Shown: piece by piece, positions 18,633-27,555 of the stretch | Position numbering within the stretch: position 1 is the first letter of the stretch | How the letters are laid out: the number at the start of each line of letters is the position of its first letter | NCBI GenBank assembly: GCA_028289815.1 | Contig: JAPYNQ010000007.1 | Span: 1 to 41,784, forward strand | Length of the DNA stretch: 41,784 nt | Reading direction: 5' to 3' | Origin: Gammaproteobacteria bacterium | GTDB taxonomy: Bacteria > Pseudomonadota > Gammaproteobacteria > JAJDYQ01 | Notes under the pieces: generated by a model | The model's database searches: none | Told to the model about the DNA's origin: nothing | The model's input: only the letters and a program-made list of their open reading frames with translations | Position numbers and translations under genes: made by a program

Positions 18633-18954
18633 CCTAGTGCTCATGATAGAATGGGGTTACCAACTTAGAGATAAACAGATCTTGCGGCAGTCCGTCGTTT
18701 TGCTAAAGTACATCGGTCGGAATGTCGAGATGCACTATTATTTCAGCTGTGTACAATCAATTAGCCTCTTAATGAACAATGCAGCGTTATCTTCATGGAA
18801 CATACAGTGATTGCATAGGGCTAGATGCATTTTATATCACTCATAATGAACAGGACATGTGATCGGGAAATGCCTAACCTCTAGTAGCGCGGCCTTGCCG
18901 TTATCTCTCGTTTGATACGCTGAAAAGCCCACATGAGAAATGTCATTTTGCAGA
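18633..18954. other. AT-rich intergenic region between nuclease and methyltransferase
   Basis: No gene is firmly supported in these 322 bases. One small frame (18643..18810, 55 codons, MIEWGYQLRDKQ...) starts 11 bp after the nuclease stop and could be an immunity or antidote peptide. It lacks a ribosome binding site and recognisable homology. The composition is clearly less GC-rich than the flanking core genes. Confidence 0.3.
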
Positions 18955-19764
18955 TCACATGCCATACAAAAAATCAATCGCTGTTTGCCCCTGATCCAAT
19001 TTATCAAGTCGATCATTGGCGGCTTCAACAAATGCCGGCTGCATCTCAAAGGCCATAAAATTTCTTTTATATCTTTTGCATACAACAGGACAGGTTCCGA
19101 CACCGGAAAACGGATCCAAGACCATATCCCCCGGATTTGAACTGGCAAGCACCAGCCTTTCAATCAGTTTTTCAGGTTTCTGAATCGTGTTCAAAGCCTG
19201 TCTTGAGACCAGCTCTTTTGATTTATAGGTAAGCTGCTTGATATCCCCCCACACATCACCGGGATTTTTGCCGTTTTTATTAAACCTGGTTTTACCGTAT
19301 TGTCCGTTAGTAACCGAGGGGACGTTTTCACATCTCCGGCGATGCTCCAGCTCAACCAACTGTGAGACGCGGATACTTTCAAGGTTAAAACAGCGAGGTT
19401 TTTTACCTTTTATAAAGTAGCCGATAATGTCATAGTTATTGGTATAGCCCCGCCGCCCCTGGGCGAGTCGGCTGGGTTGATACCAGATAATTTTTGATTT
19501 CAGATTAAGATAAGGCCGGTAATCAATAAAATCCAGGCAATCCGGTTTGCCGAACAGGTATAAAGTGCCACCTTCCTTCAATTTTGCGGAAAACGTCTTG
19601 ATCAACTCGAGATTAAACTCCTGAATTGAAGGGATCCGGTCCCAGTCATTTTGCGTGACCCCGTAGGGACCGTCGCTGATGATCAGATCGATGGATTGAT
19701 CCTCGATTTTATTGCAGAAACCAAAGAAATCTCCGCAATATATCCTGTTATGCTCCGGCACCAT
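18955..19764 (-). CDS. DNA methyltransferase, beta-class (N6-adenine or N4-cytosine)
   Basis: About 269 residues from the Met at 19764. Motif IV comes first as SDGPYGVTQNDWD, a DPPY variant with Gly in place of the first Pro. The AdoMet-binding motif follows near the C-terminus as VLDPFSGVGTCPVVCKRYKRNFMAFEM. That order (IV, target recognition, I) defines the beta class, which includes CcrM and HinfI-type enzymes, but the extra C-terminal domain of CcrM is absent. TQKPE-like IQKPEKLIERL lies before motif I, as usual. Other starts (ATG 19806, TTG 19818) are possible, but 19818 lies in the T run of a putative bamD terminator. No cognate nuclease is fused to it. The HNH gene 322 bp away is convergent. 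Confidence 0.85.
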   Translation of the reverse strand: MVPEHNRIYCGDFFGFCNKIEDQSIDLIISDGPYGVTQNDWDRIPSIQEFNLELIKTFSAKLKEGGTLYLFGKPDCLDFIDYRPYLNLKSKIIWYQPSRLAQGRRGYTNNYDIIGYFIKGKKPRCFNLESIRVSQLVELEHRRRCENVPSVTNGQYGKTRFNKNGKNPGDVWGDIKQLTYKSKELVSRQALNTIQKPEKLIERLVLASSNPGDMVLDPFSGVGTCPVVCKRYKRNFMAFEMQPAFVEAANDRLDKLDQGQTAIDFLYGM

Positions 19765-19816
19765 ATTTCTTGTCTGACGGGTGCTTTGATTAAAATGGGT
19801 CCACATCCGAATAAGC

Positions 19817-19849
19817 AAAAAAGCGTCTGGCTATCCGGCAACTGCCGAC
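19817..19849 (-). terminator. Possible terminator after bamD
   Basis: On the minus strand GTCGGC pairs with GCCAGAC (one bulged base) around a short loop, followed by GCTTTTTTGC. It begins two bases after the bamD stop. The stem is imperfect, so the strength is uncertain. Confidence 0.38.
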
Positions 19850-19850
19850 G

Positions 19851-20681
19851 TTATTTCCAGAACCGATACCATTTTACCGGTTCTTTGCCGGTATCGCTTT
19901 TACGGGTTACTTCCCGTTTTAATACCGGATGTTCAGGATAATTAAGCTGCAACACCCTTCTGGTGTCATCCGCCAGATCATCCATATCCATCATGGTATA
20001 GCCTACCAGCATAACGGCCAGGGCGTTGGGCACGGCTGTTGTCTGGGGATGGTTTTCAACAACACCGATACCGCGGTTTACAGCGGCCGAATAGGCGCCT
20101 CGCTGGATATAGTATCTGGCGACATGCACATCATACTCGGCAATGTTGTTTCCCAAGTAGATCAATCTCTGTTGGGCGTCCTCTGTGTATCGGCTATCGG
20201 GATAAAGCGTGATCAATTCGGAAAAATCGTTGAATGCCTGCAATGCGGCAGCCTGGTCCCGTTGCGAGCGATCAGTCGGGATATAGCGCTGAAAAAAGCC
20301 GAAGTTACGGTTAAAATTAGCCAGGCCCTTGAGATAGTAAGCATAGTCAAGATTGGGGTGTCTTGGGTAGAGCCTGATAAATCTGTCGGCGGCGGTGAGC
20401 ACATGCTCAGGTTCACCGTCTTTGTAGTGCGCGTAGGCACTTTCCAGCAAAGCCTGTTGGGCGAACTGACCAAACGGATATCTCGTCTCGAGTTTTTCAT
20501 AATAGTCAATCGCCGTATTATAGTTTTCATCATTCAGCTGGTTGCGTGCCGCCTCGTAAAGCCTGTCGGCGGACCAATCTTTGGTCTCGTCGTCATCGTT
20601 GTCTTGTTCGCCGAGGGAGGCGCAACCGGACAGAGAAAGCCATATGCTTGCAGAAGACAGCAATAAAAACAGTGTACGCAT
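19851..20681 (-). CDS. bamD: Outer membrane assembly lipoprotein BamD
   Basis: A 276-residue lipoprotein from the chosen ATG at 20681: MRTLFLLLSSASIWLSLSGC, with lipobox Cys20. Five TPR-like helical pairs follow, including the family signature LYEAARNQLNDENYNTAIDYYEKLETRYPFGQFAQQA and HPNLDYAYYLKGLANF. BamD is the essential periplasmic partner of BamA in inserting beta-barrel proteins into the outer membrane. The frame is open further upstream, but only this Met gives a proper signal peptide. It is divergent from rluD across 73 bp that must hold both promoters, the same layout as comL/rluD in Pseudomonas. Confidence 0.94.
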   Translation of the reverse strand: MRTLFLLLSSASIWLSLSGCASLGEQDNDDDETKDWSADRLYEAARNQLNDENYNTAIDYYEKLETRYPFGQFAQQALLESAYAHYKDGEPEHVLTAADRFIRLYPRHPNLDYAYYLKGLANFNRNFGFFQRYIPTDRSQRDQAAALQAFNDFSELITLYPDSRYTEDAQQRLIYLGNNIAEYDVHVARYYIQRGAYSAAVNRGIGVVENHPQTTAVPNALAVMLVGYTMMDMDDLADDTRRVLQLNYPEHPVLKREVTRKSDTGKEPVKWYRFWK

Positions 20682-20754
20682 GGGTTTAGGGTTTCGGTTT
20701 GAGGCCAGAGGCATGGAGTATACTTTATTTCCCGGACAACATTGAATCGGAATA

Positions 20755-21693
20755 TTGAAAATTTTCCTTAAGGTCCCTCGGCGGTGCAACGGATACCGCC
20801 TGGATCAGGTGCTGGCAGCCTGTTTACCCGAATATTCCCGTTCCCGATTGCAAAAATGGGTGAAGCAGGGCAGCGTTACTTTGGACGATACCGGCTGTCG
20901 GCCCCGAGATACTGTGTTGCAAAACCAGACCATACGCATTGAAGTCGATGACAAGGCAGTGCGAGCTGGCCGGGGAGTCGAGCCCCAGGATATTCCGCTT
21001 AACGTGGTGTATGAGGATACGGACTTAATTGCCCTGAATAAGCCCGCGGGCCTTGTGGTTCATCCGGCTGCCGGTAACCCGGATGGCACATTGCAAAATG
21101 CCCTGCTATTTCACTATCCCGAACTGGCACGGGTGCCTCGCTCCGGGATTGTGCATCGGCTGGACAGAGATACGACCGGCCTTATGGTGATAGCTCGCAC
21201 GCCCCAATCTCATACCGACCTGATTCGCCAGCTGCAGGCCCGGCAAATAGAGCGCGAATACGAAGCGATAGTCAACGGCGTCATGGTGGCCGGCGGCAGA
21301 GTTGAGGCGCGGATTGGTCGACATCCGGTCAATCGCAAGCGAATGGCGGTTGTTACCGGTGGCAGGGAGGCTGTAACTCACTACCGGGTGCTGGAGAAAT
21401 TTCATGCCCATACCCACATTCAGCTGCAGCTGGAGTCAGGCCGAACGCACCAGATACGTGTACACATGGCGCATATTCACTATCCTGTTACAGGTGACCC
21501 GGTTTATGGTGGTCGTAAAAAAATTCCTGCCGGTGCTACGCCGACGCTGAAAAGGCTGCTGCAAGAGTTCACAAGGCAGGCCCTGCATGCCTGCAAGCTG
21601 ACGCTGCTGCATCCCGCCGATAAAAAGCAGACTGGCTGGCAGGTCCCTGCGCCCACCGACATGCGTAACCTGCTACAAGAGCTCAGGAAGTAG
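20755..21693 (+). CDS. rluD: 23S rRNA pseudouridine synthase RluD
   Basis: A 312-residue protein with an N-terminal S4 RNA-binding domain (GYRLDQVLAACLPEYSRSRLQKWVKQGSV) and the RluA-family catalytic domain with GIVHRLDRDTTGLMV. The catalytic Asp is residue 139, exactly as in E. coli RluD. It makes pseudouridines in helix 69 of 23S rRNA. The start codon is TTG: an in-frame stop at 20743 leaves no ATG near enough. Sequence GRTHQIRVHMAHIHYPVTGDPVYG is the conserved C-terminal motif. It is followed after 7 bp by pgeF, giving an rluD-pgeF-clpB cluster. Confidence 0.95.
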   Translation: MKIFLKVPRRCNGYRLDQVLAACLPEYSRSRLQKWVKQGSVTLDDTGCRPRDTVLQNQTIRIEVDDKAVRAGRGVEPQDIPLNVVYEDTDLIALNKPAGLVVHPAAGNPDGTLQNALLFHYPELARVPRSGIVHRLDRDTTGLMVIARTPQSHTDLIRQLQARQIEREYEAIVNGVMVAGGRVEARIGRHPVNRKRMAVVTGGREAVTHYRVLEKFHAHTHIQLQLESGRTHQIRVHMAHIHYPVTGDPVYGGRKKIPAGATPTLKRLLQEFTRQALHACKLTLLHPADKKQTGWQVPAPTDMRNLLQELRK

Positions 21694-21700
21694 CGCGGAC

Positions 21701-22456
21701 ATGCTCAGACATACCGACCTGCTCCTGCCTGAATGGCCGGTACCCGCGCACGTCAGGGCGATTACCACCACGCGTCACGGCGGTGTCAGCGTGGCGCCGT
21801 GGTATAGCCTGAATCTTGCGGAGCGTGTCGCAGATGACATGCGAAACGTTCAACGCAACCGGCAAATCCTTTCGACATTTCTTGACTTTCCTCACGAACC
21901 GGTCTGGTTGCAACAGGTACATGGCAGTAATGTGGCTGTGGCCGATGCTTACGCAGACCAGCCCTGTGATGCGGGCGTAACCCGTCAGGAAAAAATACCT
22001 TGTGCCGTACTGACTGCAGACTGTTTACCGGTACTGCTTACTGATTGCCCGGGAACAGTAGTCGCGGCGGCTCATGCCGGCTGGCGGAGTCTTGCCGCCG
22101 GGGTACTGGAGAACACAATCAACAGCATGTCAGTTCCGGCCTCGGCAGTCCTGGCCTGGATGGGCCCTGCCATAGGCCCGAAAAATTTCATGGTCGGCAA
22201 AGATGTATATCAAACATTCACAGATTTTTCAGCCGAGGCCGATAAAGCCTTTACTGCGATTGATGGCAGTTACTGGTTATGTGATATCTACCGGCTGGCC
22301 AGGCAACGATTAAATGCTATAGGGGTCACCCGGATATATGGTGGAGGGCGCTGCACCTATGAAGAACAAGACAGCTTCTACTCCTTTCGTCGCGATGGAA
22401 TAACCGGTCGCATGGCCAGTCTGATCTGGCTCAATCGCGATACCGGCGTACCGTAG
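21701..22456 (+). CDS. pgeF: Peptidoglycan editing factor / YfiH-family copper oxidase-fold protein
   Basis: A 251-residue YfiH/DUF152 protein. Conserved metal and substrate residues are visible: TRHGGVSVAPW near the N-terminus, WLQQVHGSNV, TADCLPVLL with the catalytic Cys, and AAHAGWRSLAAGV with His. In E. coli YfiH removes wrongly inserted Ser from peptidoglycan precursors (PgeF). Related proteins act as purine nucleoside phosphorylases or were called laccases. It lies 7 bp after rluD and shares its transcript, a conserved gene pair. The clpB heat-shock promoter begins just after its stop. Confidence 0.93.
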   Translation: MLRHTDLLLPEWPVPAHVRAITTTRHGGVSVAPWYSLNLAERVADDMRNVQRNRQILSTFLDFPHEPVWLQQVHGSNVAVADAYADQPCDAGVTRQEKIPCAVLTADCLPVLLTDCPGTVVAAAHAGWRSLAAGVLENTINSMSVPASAVLAWMGPAIGPKNFMVGKDVYQTFTDFSAEADKAFTAIDGSYWLCDIYRLARQRLNAIGVTRIYGGGRCTYEEQDSFYSFRRDGITGRMASLIWLNRDTGVP

Positions 22457-22461
22457 AAATC

Positions 22462-22490
22462 CTTGAAACCCGACCGGGCGGCCCAATCTA
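22462..22490 (+). promoter_or_regulatory. Sigma-32 heat-shock promoter of clpB
   Basis: CTTGAAA (22462-22468), 13 bp, then CCCAATCTA (22482-22490) matches the sigma-32 consensus CTTGAAA-N11-16-CCCCATNTA in all of the -35 box and in eight of nine positions of the -10 box. The predicted start is near 22497, about 29 nt before the clpB ATG. It lets clpB be induced by heat independently of rluD-pgeF. Confidence 0.82.
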
Positions 22491-22525
22491 GCGCATAACC
22501 ACAGCCTTACGGAAGCTCAAGTCAC

Positions 22526-25099
22526 ATGCGTATGGATAAATTAACGGCCAAATTTCAGCTGGCCATACAAGACGCTCAAAGCCTGGCGGTAACGCGCGAC
22601 CACCAATACATAGAACCTTTACACCTGATGACCGCGCTGCTGGATCAGGAAGGCGGCTCAACCCGTCATCTGCTACTTCAGGCGGGTACCGACATCAACC
22701 GGTTACGCACCCAGCTGGGCGCCGCCCTGGATAGCATACCTGTTGTTTCCGGGACTGACGGCGATGTTCATATCTCCGGTGAGCTTGGCAAGCTGTTTAA
22801 TATCATGGAAAAGCTCGCCGGCAAACGCAGCGATCAATTTATATCCAGTGAAATCTTCGTACTGGCGGCCCTCGACAGCAAAGGCAAATTAACCGATTTA
22901 TTGAAGGGTGCGGGGACAACCAGAGAGGCGCTTGAAAAAGCCATAGAGCAGCTGCGCGGAGGTCAGCAGGTGAATGATCCGAATGCCGAAGATCAACGCC
23001 AGTCCCTGGAGAAATATACGATTGACGTTACCGAACGTGCCGAACAGGGCAAACTGGATCCGGTCATCGGCCGTGATGATGAAATACGGCGCACAGTGCA
23101 GGTATTGCAACGGCGCACCAAGAACAACCCGGTGCTGATTGGCGAACCCGGCGTCGGCAAGACGGCGATTGTTGAGGGATTGGCGCAGCGCATTGTGAAT
23201 GGTGAAGTCCCCGAAGGCCTCAAAGGTAAGCGACTGTTATCTCTGGATATGGGCGCCCTGATCGCCGGAGCAAAGTTTCGCGGTGAATTTGAAGAGCGCC
23301 TCAAGGCAGTCCTCAACGACCTTTCCAGGCAGGAAGGCCAGATTATTCTGTTCATTGACGAGTTACATACTATGGTGGGCGCCGGCAAGAGCGAAGGCGC
23401 GATGGATGCCGGCAATATGCTCAAGCCGGCTTTGGCGAGGGGCGAATTGCACTGTGTCGGGGCAACGACCCTGGACGAATACCGTCAATATATTGAAAAA
23501 GATGCAGCCCTGGAGCGGCGATTTCAGAAAGTGCTGATTGAAGAACCCACCGTAGAAGACACCATTGCCATCCTGCGCGGACTGAAGGAACGTTATGAAA
23601 TACATCATGGTGTCGATGTAACCGATCCGGCCATTGTTGCGGCGGCCACACTATCCACACGCTACATCACCGACCGTCAGCTGCCGGACAAGGCGATTGA
23701 TTTAATTGACGAAGCGGCATCGCGCATTCGCATGGAAATCGACTCCAAGCCGGAACCTATGGACAGACTGGAACGGCGCCTGATCCAGCTCAAAATAGAA
23801 CGGGAAGCCCTCGCCAGAGAAACCGATGATTCATCAAAAAAGCGTCTGCAAACCCTGGATTCGGAGGTCGCCAGGCTGGAAAAAGAATATAGCGACCTGG
23901 AAGAAATCTGGAAAGCTGAAAAAGCCGCTGTGCAGGGTTCCCAACATATCAAAGAAGCGCTGGAGCGTGCCCGTATCGAAATAGAAACGGCCACCCGGGC
24001 CCACGACCTGGCACGGGTATCGGAACTGCAATACGGACGTATCCCGGAGCTGGAGGCGCAATTAAAAGCAGCCAGTGAAGCGGAGCATCAGGACATGCAG
24101 CTACTGCGTAACAAGGTAACGGACGAAGAAGTTGCCGAAGTTGTCTCGCGCTGGACCGGAATACCCGTTTCCAGGATGCTGGAAGGAGAAAGAGACAAAC
24201 TGTTGCGCATGGAAACAGAGCTGCAGGAACGTGTTGTCGGCCAGGATGAGGCGGTAAAGGCAGTGTCTGATGCCATACGTCGTTCCCGTGCGGGACTGTC
24301 CGATCCCTGTCGCCCGAACGGATCATTTCTGTTTTTGGGGCCGACGGGCGTGGGCAAAACCGAACTATGCAAGGCCTTGGCCGAATTTCTGTTTGATACG
24401 GAAAGTGCCGTGGTTCGGGTTGATATGTCGGAATTCATGGAACAGCATTCTGTTGCCCGTTTAATCGGCGCGCCGCCGGGGTACGTCGGTTATGAAGAAG
24501 GCGGCTACCTGACCGAAGCCGTGCGCCGCAAGCCTTATTCCGTACTCCTGTTAGATGAGGTGGAAAAAGCTCACCCGGATATATTTAATATCCTGCTGCA
24601 GGTACTCGATGATGGTCGGTTGACGGATGGTCATGGGCGCACGGTGGACTTTCGTAACACGGTTATTGTGATGACCTCCAATCTCGGGTCACAGCTCATC
24701 CAGGAAAAGGCCGGCGAGGGGCAATACGATCAAATGAAGGCCGCAGTTATGGAAATTGTCGGTAGCCACTTCCGCCCGGAATTTATCAATCGAATAGATG
24801 AAAGTATTGTTTTTCACCCACTGGGCAAAGCACATATCCGCACGATTGCCGATATTCAGATTAATGAACTGCGCAAACGCCTGCATGAGCAGGATATGAG
24901 CCTGGTGGTAAATGATGAGGCGCTGGATCTGATTGGTGAAGCGGGATTCGACCCGGTGTATGGGGCACGACCACTCAAACGTGCCATACAGCAAAGGCTG
25001 GAAAATCCACTGGCCCAAGCCATCCTCTCGGCGAAATTCAAGCCGGGAGATGTGATACACGCAGGGGAGACAGAAGGCAACATAACCTTTACCGGCTGA
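22526..25099 (+). CDS. clpB: Protein disaggregase ClpB
   Basis: 857 residues, the same length as E. coli ClpB. The N-terminal Clp repeat domain begins [21 protein letters not shown]-1 has Walker [14 protein letters not shown] and Walker [15 protein letters not shown]. The coiled-coil middle domain (about 410-525) is rich in Glu, Lys and Arg. AAA-2 has [12 protein letters not shown] and [12 protein letters not shown], with the pore loop GYVGYEEGG. It works with DnaK/DnaJ/GrpE to dissolve heat-aggregated protein. GGAAG lies ten bases upstream of the start. The sigma-32 promoter confirms heat-shock control. Confidence 0.97.
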   Translation: MRMDKLTAKFQLAIQDAQSLAVTRDHQYIEPLHLMTALLDQEGGSTRHLLLQAGTDINRLRTQLGAALDSIPVVSGTDGDVHISGELGKLFNIMEKLAGKRSDQFISSEIFVLAALDSKGKLTDLLKGAGTTREALEKAIEQLRGGQQVNDPNAEDQRQSLEKYTIDVTERAEQGKLDPVIGRDDEIRRTVQVLQRRTKNNPVLIGEPGVGKTAIVEGLAQRIVNGEVPEGLKGKRLLSLDMGALIAGAKFRGEFEERLKAVLNDLSRQEGQIILFIDELHTMVGAGKSEGAMDAGNMLKPALARGELHCVGATTLDEYRQYIEKDAALERRFQKVLIEEPTVEDTIAILRGLKERYEIHHGVDVTDPAIVAAATLSTRYITDRQLPDKAIDLIDEAASRIRMEIDSKPEPMDRLERRLIQLKIEREALARETDDSSKKRLQTLDSEVARLEKEYSDLEEIWKAEKAAVQGSQHIKEALERARIEIETATRAHDLARVSELQYGRIPELEAQLKAASEAEHQDMQLLRNKVTDEEVAEVVSRWTGIPVSRMLEGERDKLLRMETELQERVVGQDEAVKAVSDAIRRSRAGLSDPCRPNGSFLFLGPTGVGKTELCKALAEFLFDTESAVVRVDMSEFMEQHSVARLIGAPPGYVGYEEGGYLTEAVRRKPYSVLLLDEVEKAHPDIFNILLQVLDDGRLTDGHGRTVDFRNTVIVMTSNLGSQLIQEKAGEGQYDQMKAAVMEIVGSHFRPEFINRIDESIVFHPLGKAHIRTIADIQINELRKRLHEQDMSLVVNDEALDLIGEAGFDPVYGARPLKRAIQQRLENPLAQAILSAKFKPGDVIHAGETEGNITFTG

Positions 25100-25135
25100 C
25101 ATACATATCGGGTTGCTGTCGGGTTATAATCCGGT

Positions 25136-26680
25136 ATGGCTTCTACGCGGTACGTCTATGCCGGTCTTTTGCTGACGACAGGCTATCTGCTCTACATCTC
25201 AGGGCAAATAGCCTTTATTGATTATCTCGGCTCCATTGCCAATGATAGCGTAAACTATCTGGTCATGGCGCGCTACATGGGTATCTGGTCAAAGCCGGAT
25301 GAAGCCATACAGCTTGCTTGGCAATACGAAGACTTCCCGGTTTTTTTCCCCTTTATACTATCCCTGTTTAACGTAGCGGATTCGCTGTTAGCGGCGCATT
25401 CGATAGTTATCCTGTTCGGCGCTGTCAGCGTCTGGTTTTTGTACCGACTGTCAGCACATATCCTGAAAAATGAATGGATAGCCGTGTCGGTTGTCGGCGT
25501 GTCGGTTTTAATGCCCGGATACATCCTGGGGTTACAAGGCATCCTCAGCGAATCGCTCTACATACTGTTAAGCCTGTTATTCCTGTATTACTACAGACAA
25601 CAAAAGCCGGACTGGCTTACAGCGCTACCCATACTGGTAGCGCTGCTGTCAACCCGCACCATTGGCATTTCGATGCTCGTGGCATTAAGCCTTGTAACAC
25701 TATACGGATATGTCCGTTCCGGCAGATATTATAAGCATCACTTTATGATGGCGACGATGGCGACGGTGTTGTATATCGGTGTAAAAGCCCTGTTTGCGCC
25801 CGCACGGGAAAGCCATTATATCGGCGTCTTTAAGCAATTTTTTGCAGACGGGACCGGGATAATCGAAAAGCTGTCCGGTCAGCTCTCGGCGTTGCTTGAC
25901 GCATGGAGATCCCAATGGCTGATATACTGGCTGGATAGCATACAGCCCAACCATATTCTGGTAATACTTTTCCTGTTGTTAAGCCTGGCCGGGCTGGTGC
26001 TGTACTGCTACCGTAATCCGGATCGAGTCATGGGCTGGTATGTCATAATATACCTGTTGGTTTTGATACTATGGCCGCACCCGGGGCAAATGGTTCGCCT
26101 GCTTATGCCGGTTATGCCGTTTATGGTTTTGTTTGCAGTCTATTTTATCCGATCAATATTGATCCGGCTGCCTGGCAAGGAAAAAATAACACGCAATACA
26201 CTACTTGCTGTGATAGCCATGCTGTCAACAGTGTTGCCGTCACACGTGCACATTCATAAACGAATTCTGATCGCCGAAGCGCAACAGATACCCTTAATGC
26301 AGGCGATGTTTCGCATCCCGGACTGGCATGAAGCCACTCAGGAAAGCCTGATACAAAATGCCATGCTGCAGAGCTTTATGACAATCGGTGATACAGTCGG
26401 CAAAGCAGAAGTTCTCTACTACGAACCATCCTATCTCGCCGTGCTGGCAGGAGTAAAATCAGCCAAGCTCGGAATAACTGACAATATAAAAGAACTGAGG
26501 CGCAGGGTAACCGAATCCGGGTCAGACTACCTGTTATTGACCTACTACCACCCCAGAAAAAAACGCGGGAGCAACTCAGGCCTGACGATCAGAAGGCACC
26601 TTGACGGCATAATCCGGGAACAGGCATGCAGCTATCTGCACGGGATTGAAATTGCATGTTTATACAAAATTGTCAAATAG
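25136..26680 (+). CDS. Polytopic membrane protein, probable GT-C family glycosyltransferase
   Basis: 514 residues with about eleven transmembrane segments and a soluble C-terminal tail. The first periplasmic loop after the first helix holds GSIANDSVNYLVMARYMG with Asp37, in the position of the catalytic acidic residue of GT-C enzymes (ArnT, PMT, AglB types). TRTIGISMLVALSLV and HPGQMVRLLMPVMPF resemble conserved loops of such transferases. The donor would be a polyprenyl-phosphate sugar and the acceptor is unknown. It begins 36 bp after clpB. A DPM1-like GT2 gene is convergent with it, which could provide the lipid-linked sugar (inference). No specific family name can be given from sequence alone. 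Confidence 0.75.
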   Translation: MASTRYVYAGLLLTTGYLLYISGQIAFIDYLGSIANDSVNYLVMARYMGIWSKPDEAIQLAWQYEDFPVFFPFILSLFNVADSLLAAHSIVILFGAVSVWFLYRLSAHILKNEWIAVSVVGVSVLMPGYILGLQGILSESLYILLSLLFLYYYRQQKPDWLTALPILVALLSTRTIGISMLVALSLVTLYGYVRSGRYYKHHFMMATMATVLYIGVKALFAPARESHYIGVFKQFFADGTGIIEKLSGQLSALLDAWRSQWLIYWLDSIQPNHILVILFLLLSLAGLVLYCYRNPDRVMGWYVIIYLLVLILWPHPGQMVRLLMPVMPFMVLFAVYFIRSILIRLPGKEKITRNTLLAVIAMLSTVLPSHVHIHKRILIAEAQQIPLMQAMFRIPDWHEATQESLIQNAMLQSFMTIGDTVGKAEVLYYEPSYLAVLAGVKSAKLGITDNIKELRRRVTESGSDYLLLTYYHPRKKRGSNSGLTIRRHLDGIIREQACSYLHGIEIACLYKIVK

Positions 26681-26720
26681 CATCCCTGAAATACGGCGGG
26701 AAACCCGTATTGAGCGCCGT

Positions 26721-26752
26721 ACCATGCCGCTATGGTAATATGCGACAGATTC
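26721..26752 (+). repeat. Short dispersed intergenic repeat, copy 1
   Basis: CCATGCCGCTATGG forms a small hairpin (CCAT/ATGG). After exactly 8 bases comes GACAGATT. The same two boxes with the same spacing occur at 30752..30783. This copy lies between convergent genes. Confidence 0.55.
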
Positions 26753-26763
26753 CCGAAGATTGC

Positions 26764-27462
26764 CTACCGGAATAAATTATACTTCAAAATACACCGAATC
26801 GCCGCAACACCATCTTTCCAGCCTATTTTTTTACCCTCGGCATAAGTTCGACCATAGTAGCTTATGCCGACCTCATAAATCCTGAGCTGAGGTTTCCAGG
26901 CGGCAATTTTTGCAGTAATTTCAGGTTCAAAACCAAAGCGATTTTCCTCCACAGGTATGGCCTGAATAATGTCCCGGCGAAAAACCTTATAACAAGTTTC
27001 CATATCCGTCAGATTCAGATTGGTCATCATATTGGATAGCAGCGTGAGGAATTTATTACCTATGCTGTGCCAGAAATACAGGATACGTTCCGCATCCGCG
27101 CCCTTGAAGCGCGAGCCATAGACGACATCCGCAACACCGTCCTCGAATGGCTTGAGCAGTTTGGGATATTCATTCGGATCATACTCAAGGTCGGCGTCCT
27201 GAATGATAACGATATCCCCGCCGGCGACTCCGATTCCGGTTCGCAACGCGGCACCCTTACCCATATTCTGTGCATGCGTCATGATGACAGTATCGCGGTA
27301 TTGGCGAATGACATCCGGGCTGCTGTCCGATGAACAGTCATCCACGACAATGATTTCCTTATCGTAAGGGAGTTCCACTGCCATAACCGCCTCAAGCAGC
27401 CTGCCTATGGTATCCCCTTCATTGAAGCAGGGAATGATGATCGAAATTTTCTCAATGTGCAT
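26764..27462 (-). CDS. GT2 glycosyltransferase, dolichol/polyprenyl-phosphate mannosyltransferase-like
   Basis: A 232-residue soluble GT-A enzyme: [20 protein letters not shown] at the start, [15 protein letters not shown] with the nucleotide-binding Asp pair, and [15 protein letters not shown] with the DXD-type metal site. YGSRFKG and [15 protein letters not shown] are typical of the DPM1-like subfamily. No transmembrane segment is present, unlike the GT2 at 4085..4963. It should transfer a hexose from a nucleotide sugar to polyprenyl phosphate. A GAGG lies four bases before the ATG. The gene is convergent with the GT-C-like gene at 25136..26680. Confidence 0.9.
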   Translation of the reverse strand: MHIEKISIIIPCFNEGDTIGRLLEAVMAVELPYDKEIIVVDDCSSDSSPDVIRQYRDTVIMTHAQNMGKGAALRTGIGVAGGDIVIIQDADLEYDPNEYPKLLKPFEDGVADVVYGSRFKGADAERILYFWHSIGNKFLTLLSNMMTNLNLTDMETCYKVFRRDIIQAIPVEENRFGFEPEITAKIAAWKPQLRIYEVGISYYGRTYAEGKKIGWKDGVAAIRCILKYNLFR

Positions 27463-27555
27463 ACAGCCTCAAATGTCCTGTTGCCTGCCGGAGACTTCCC
27501 CGTCGGCGTAAAAATCTGATATGCTGCATATTACCGGATACGATGTTTTTCGCAT

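Noticed and set aside
18837-19163. 108-codon minus-strand frame overlapping the methyltransferase end
   Set aside because: It is out of frame with the methyltransferase, whose motif I lies in the overlapped part, so it is a shadow.
25125-25130. TATAAT just before the GT-C-like gene
   Set aside because: No -35 box lies at a proper distance, and the gene is only 36 bp after clpB, so I do not call a promoter.
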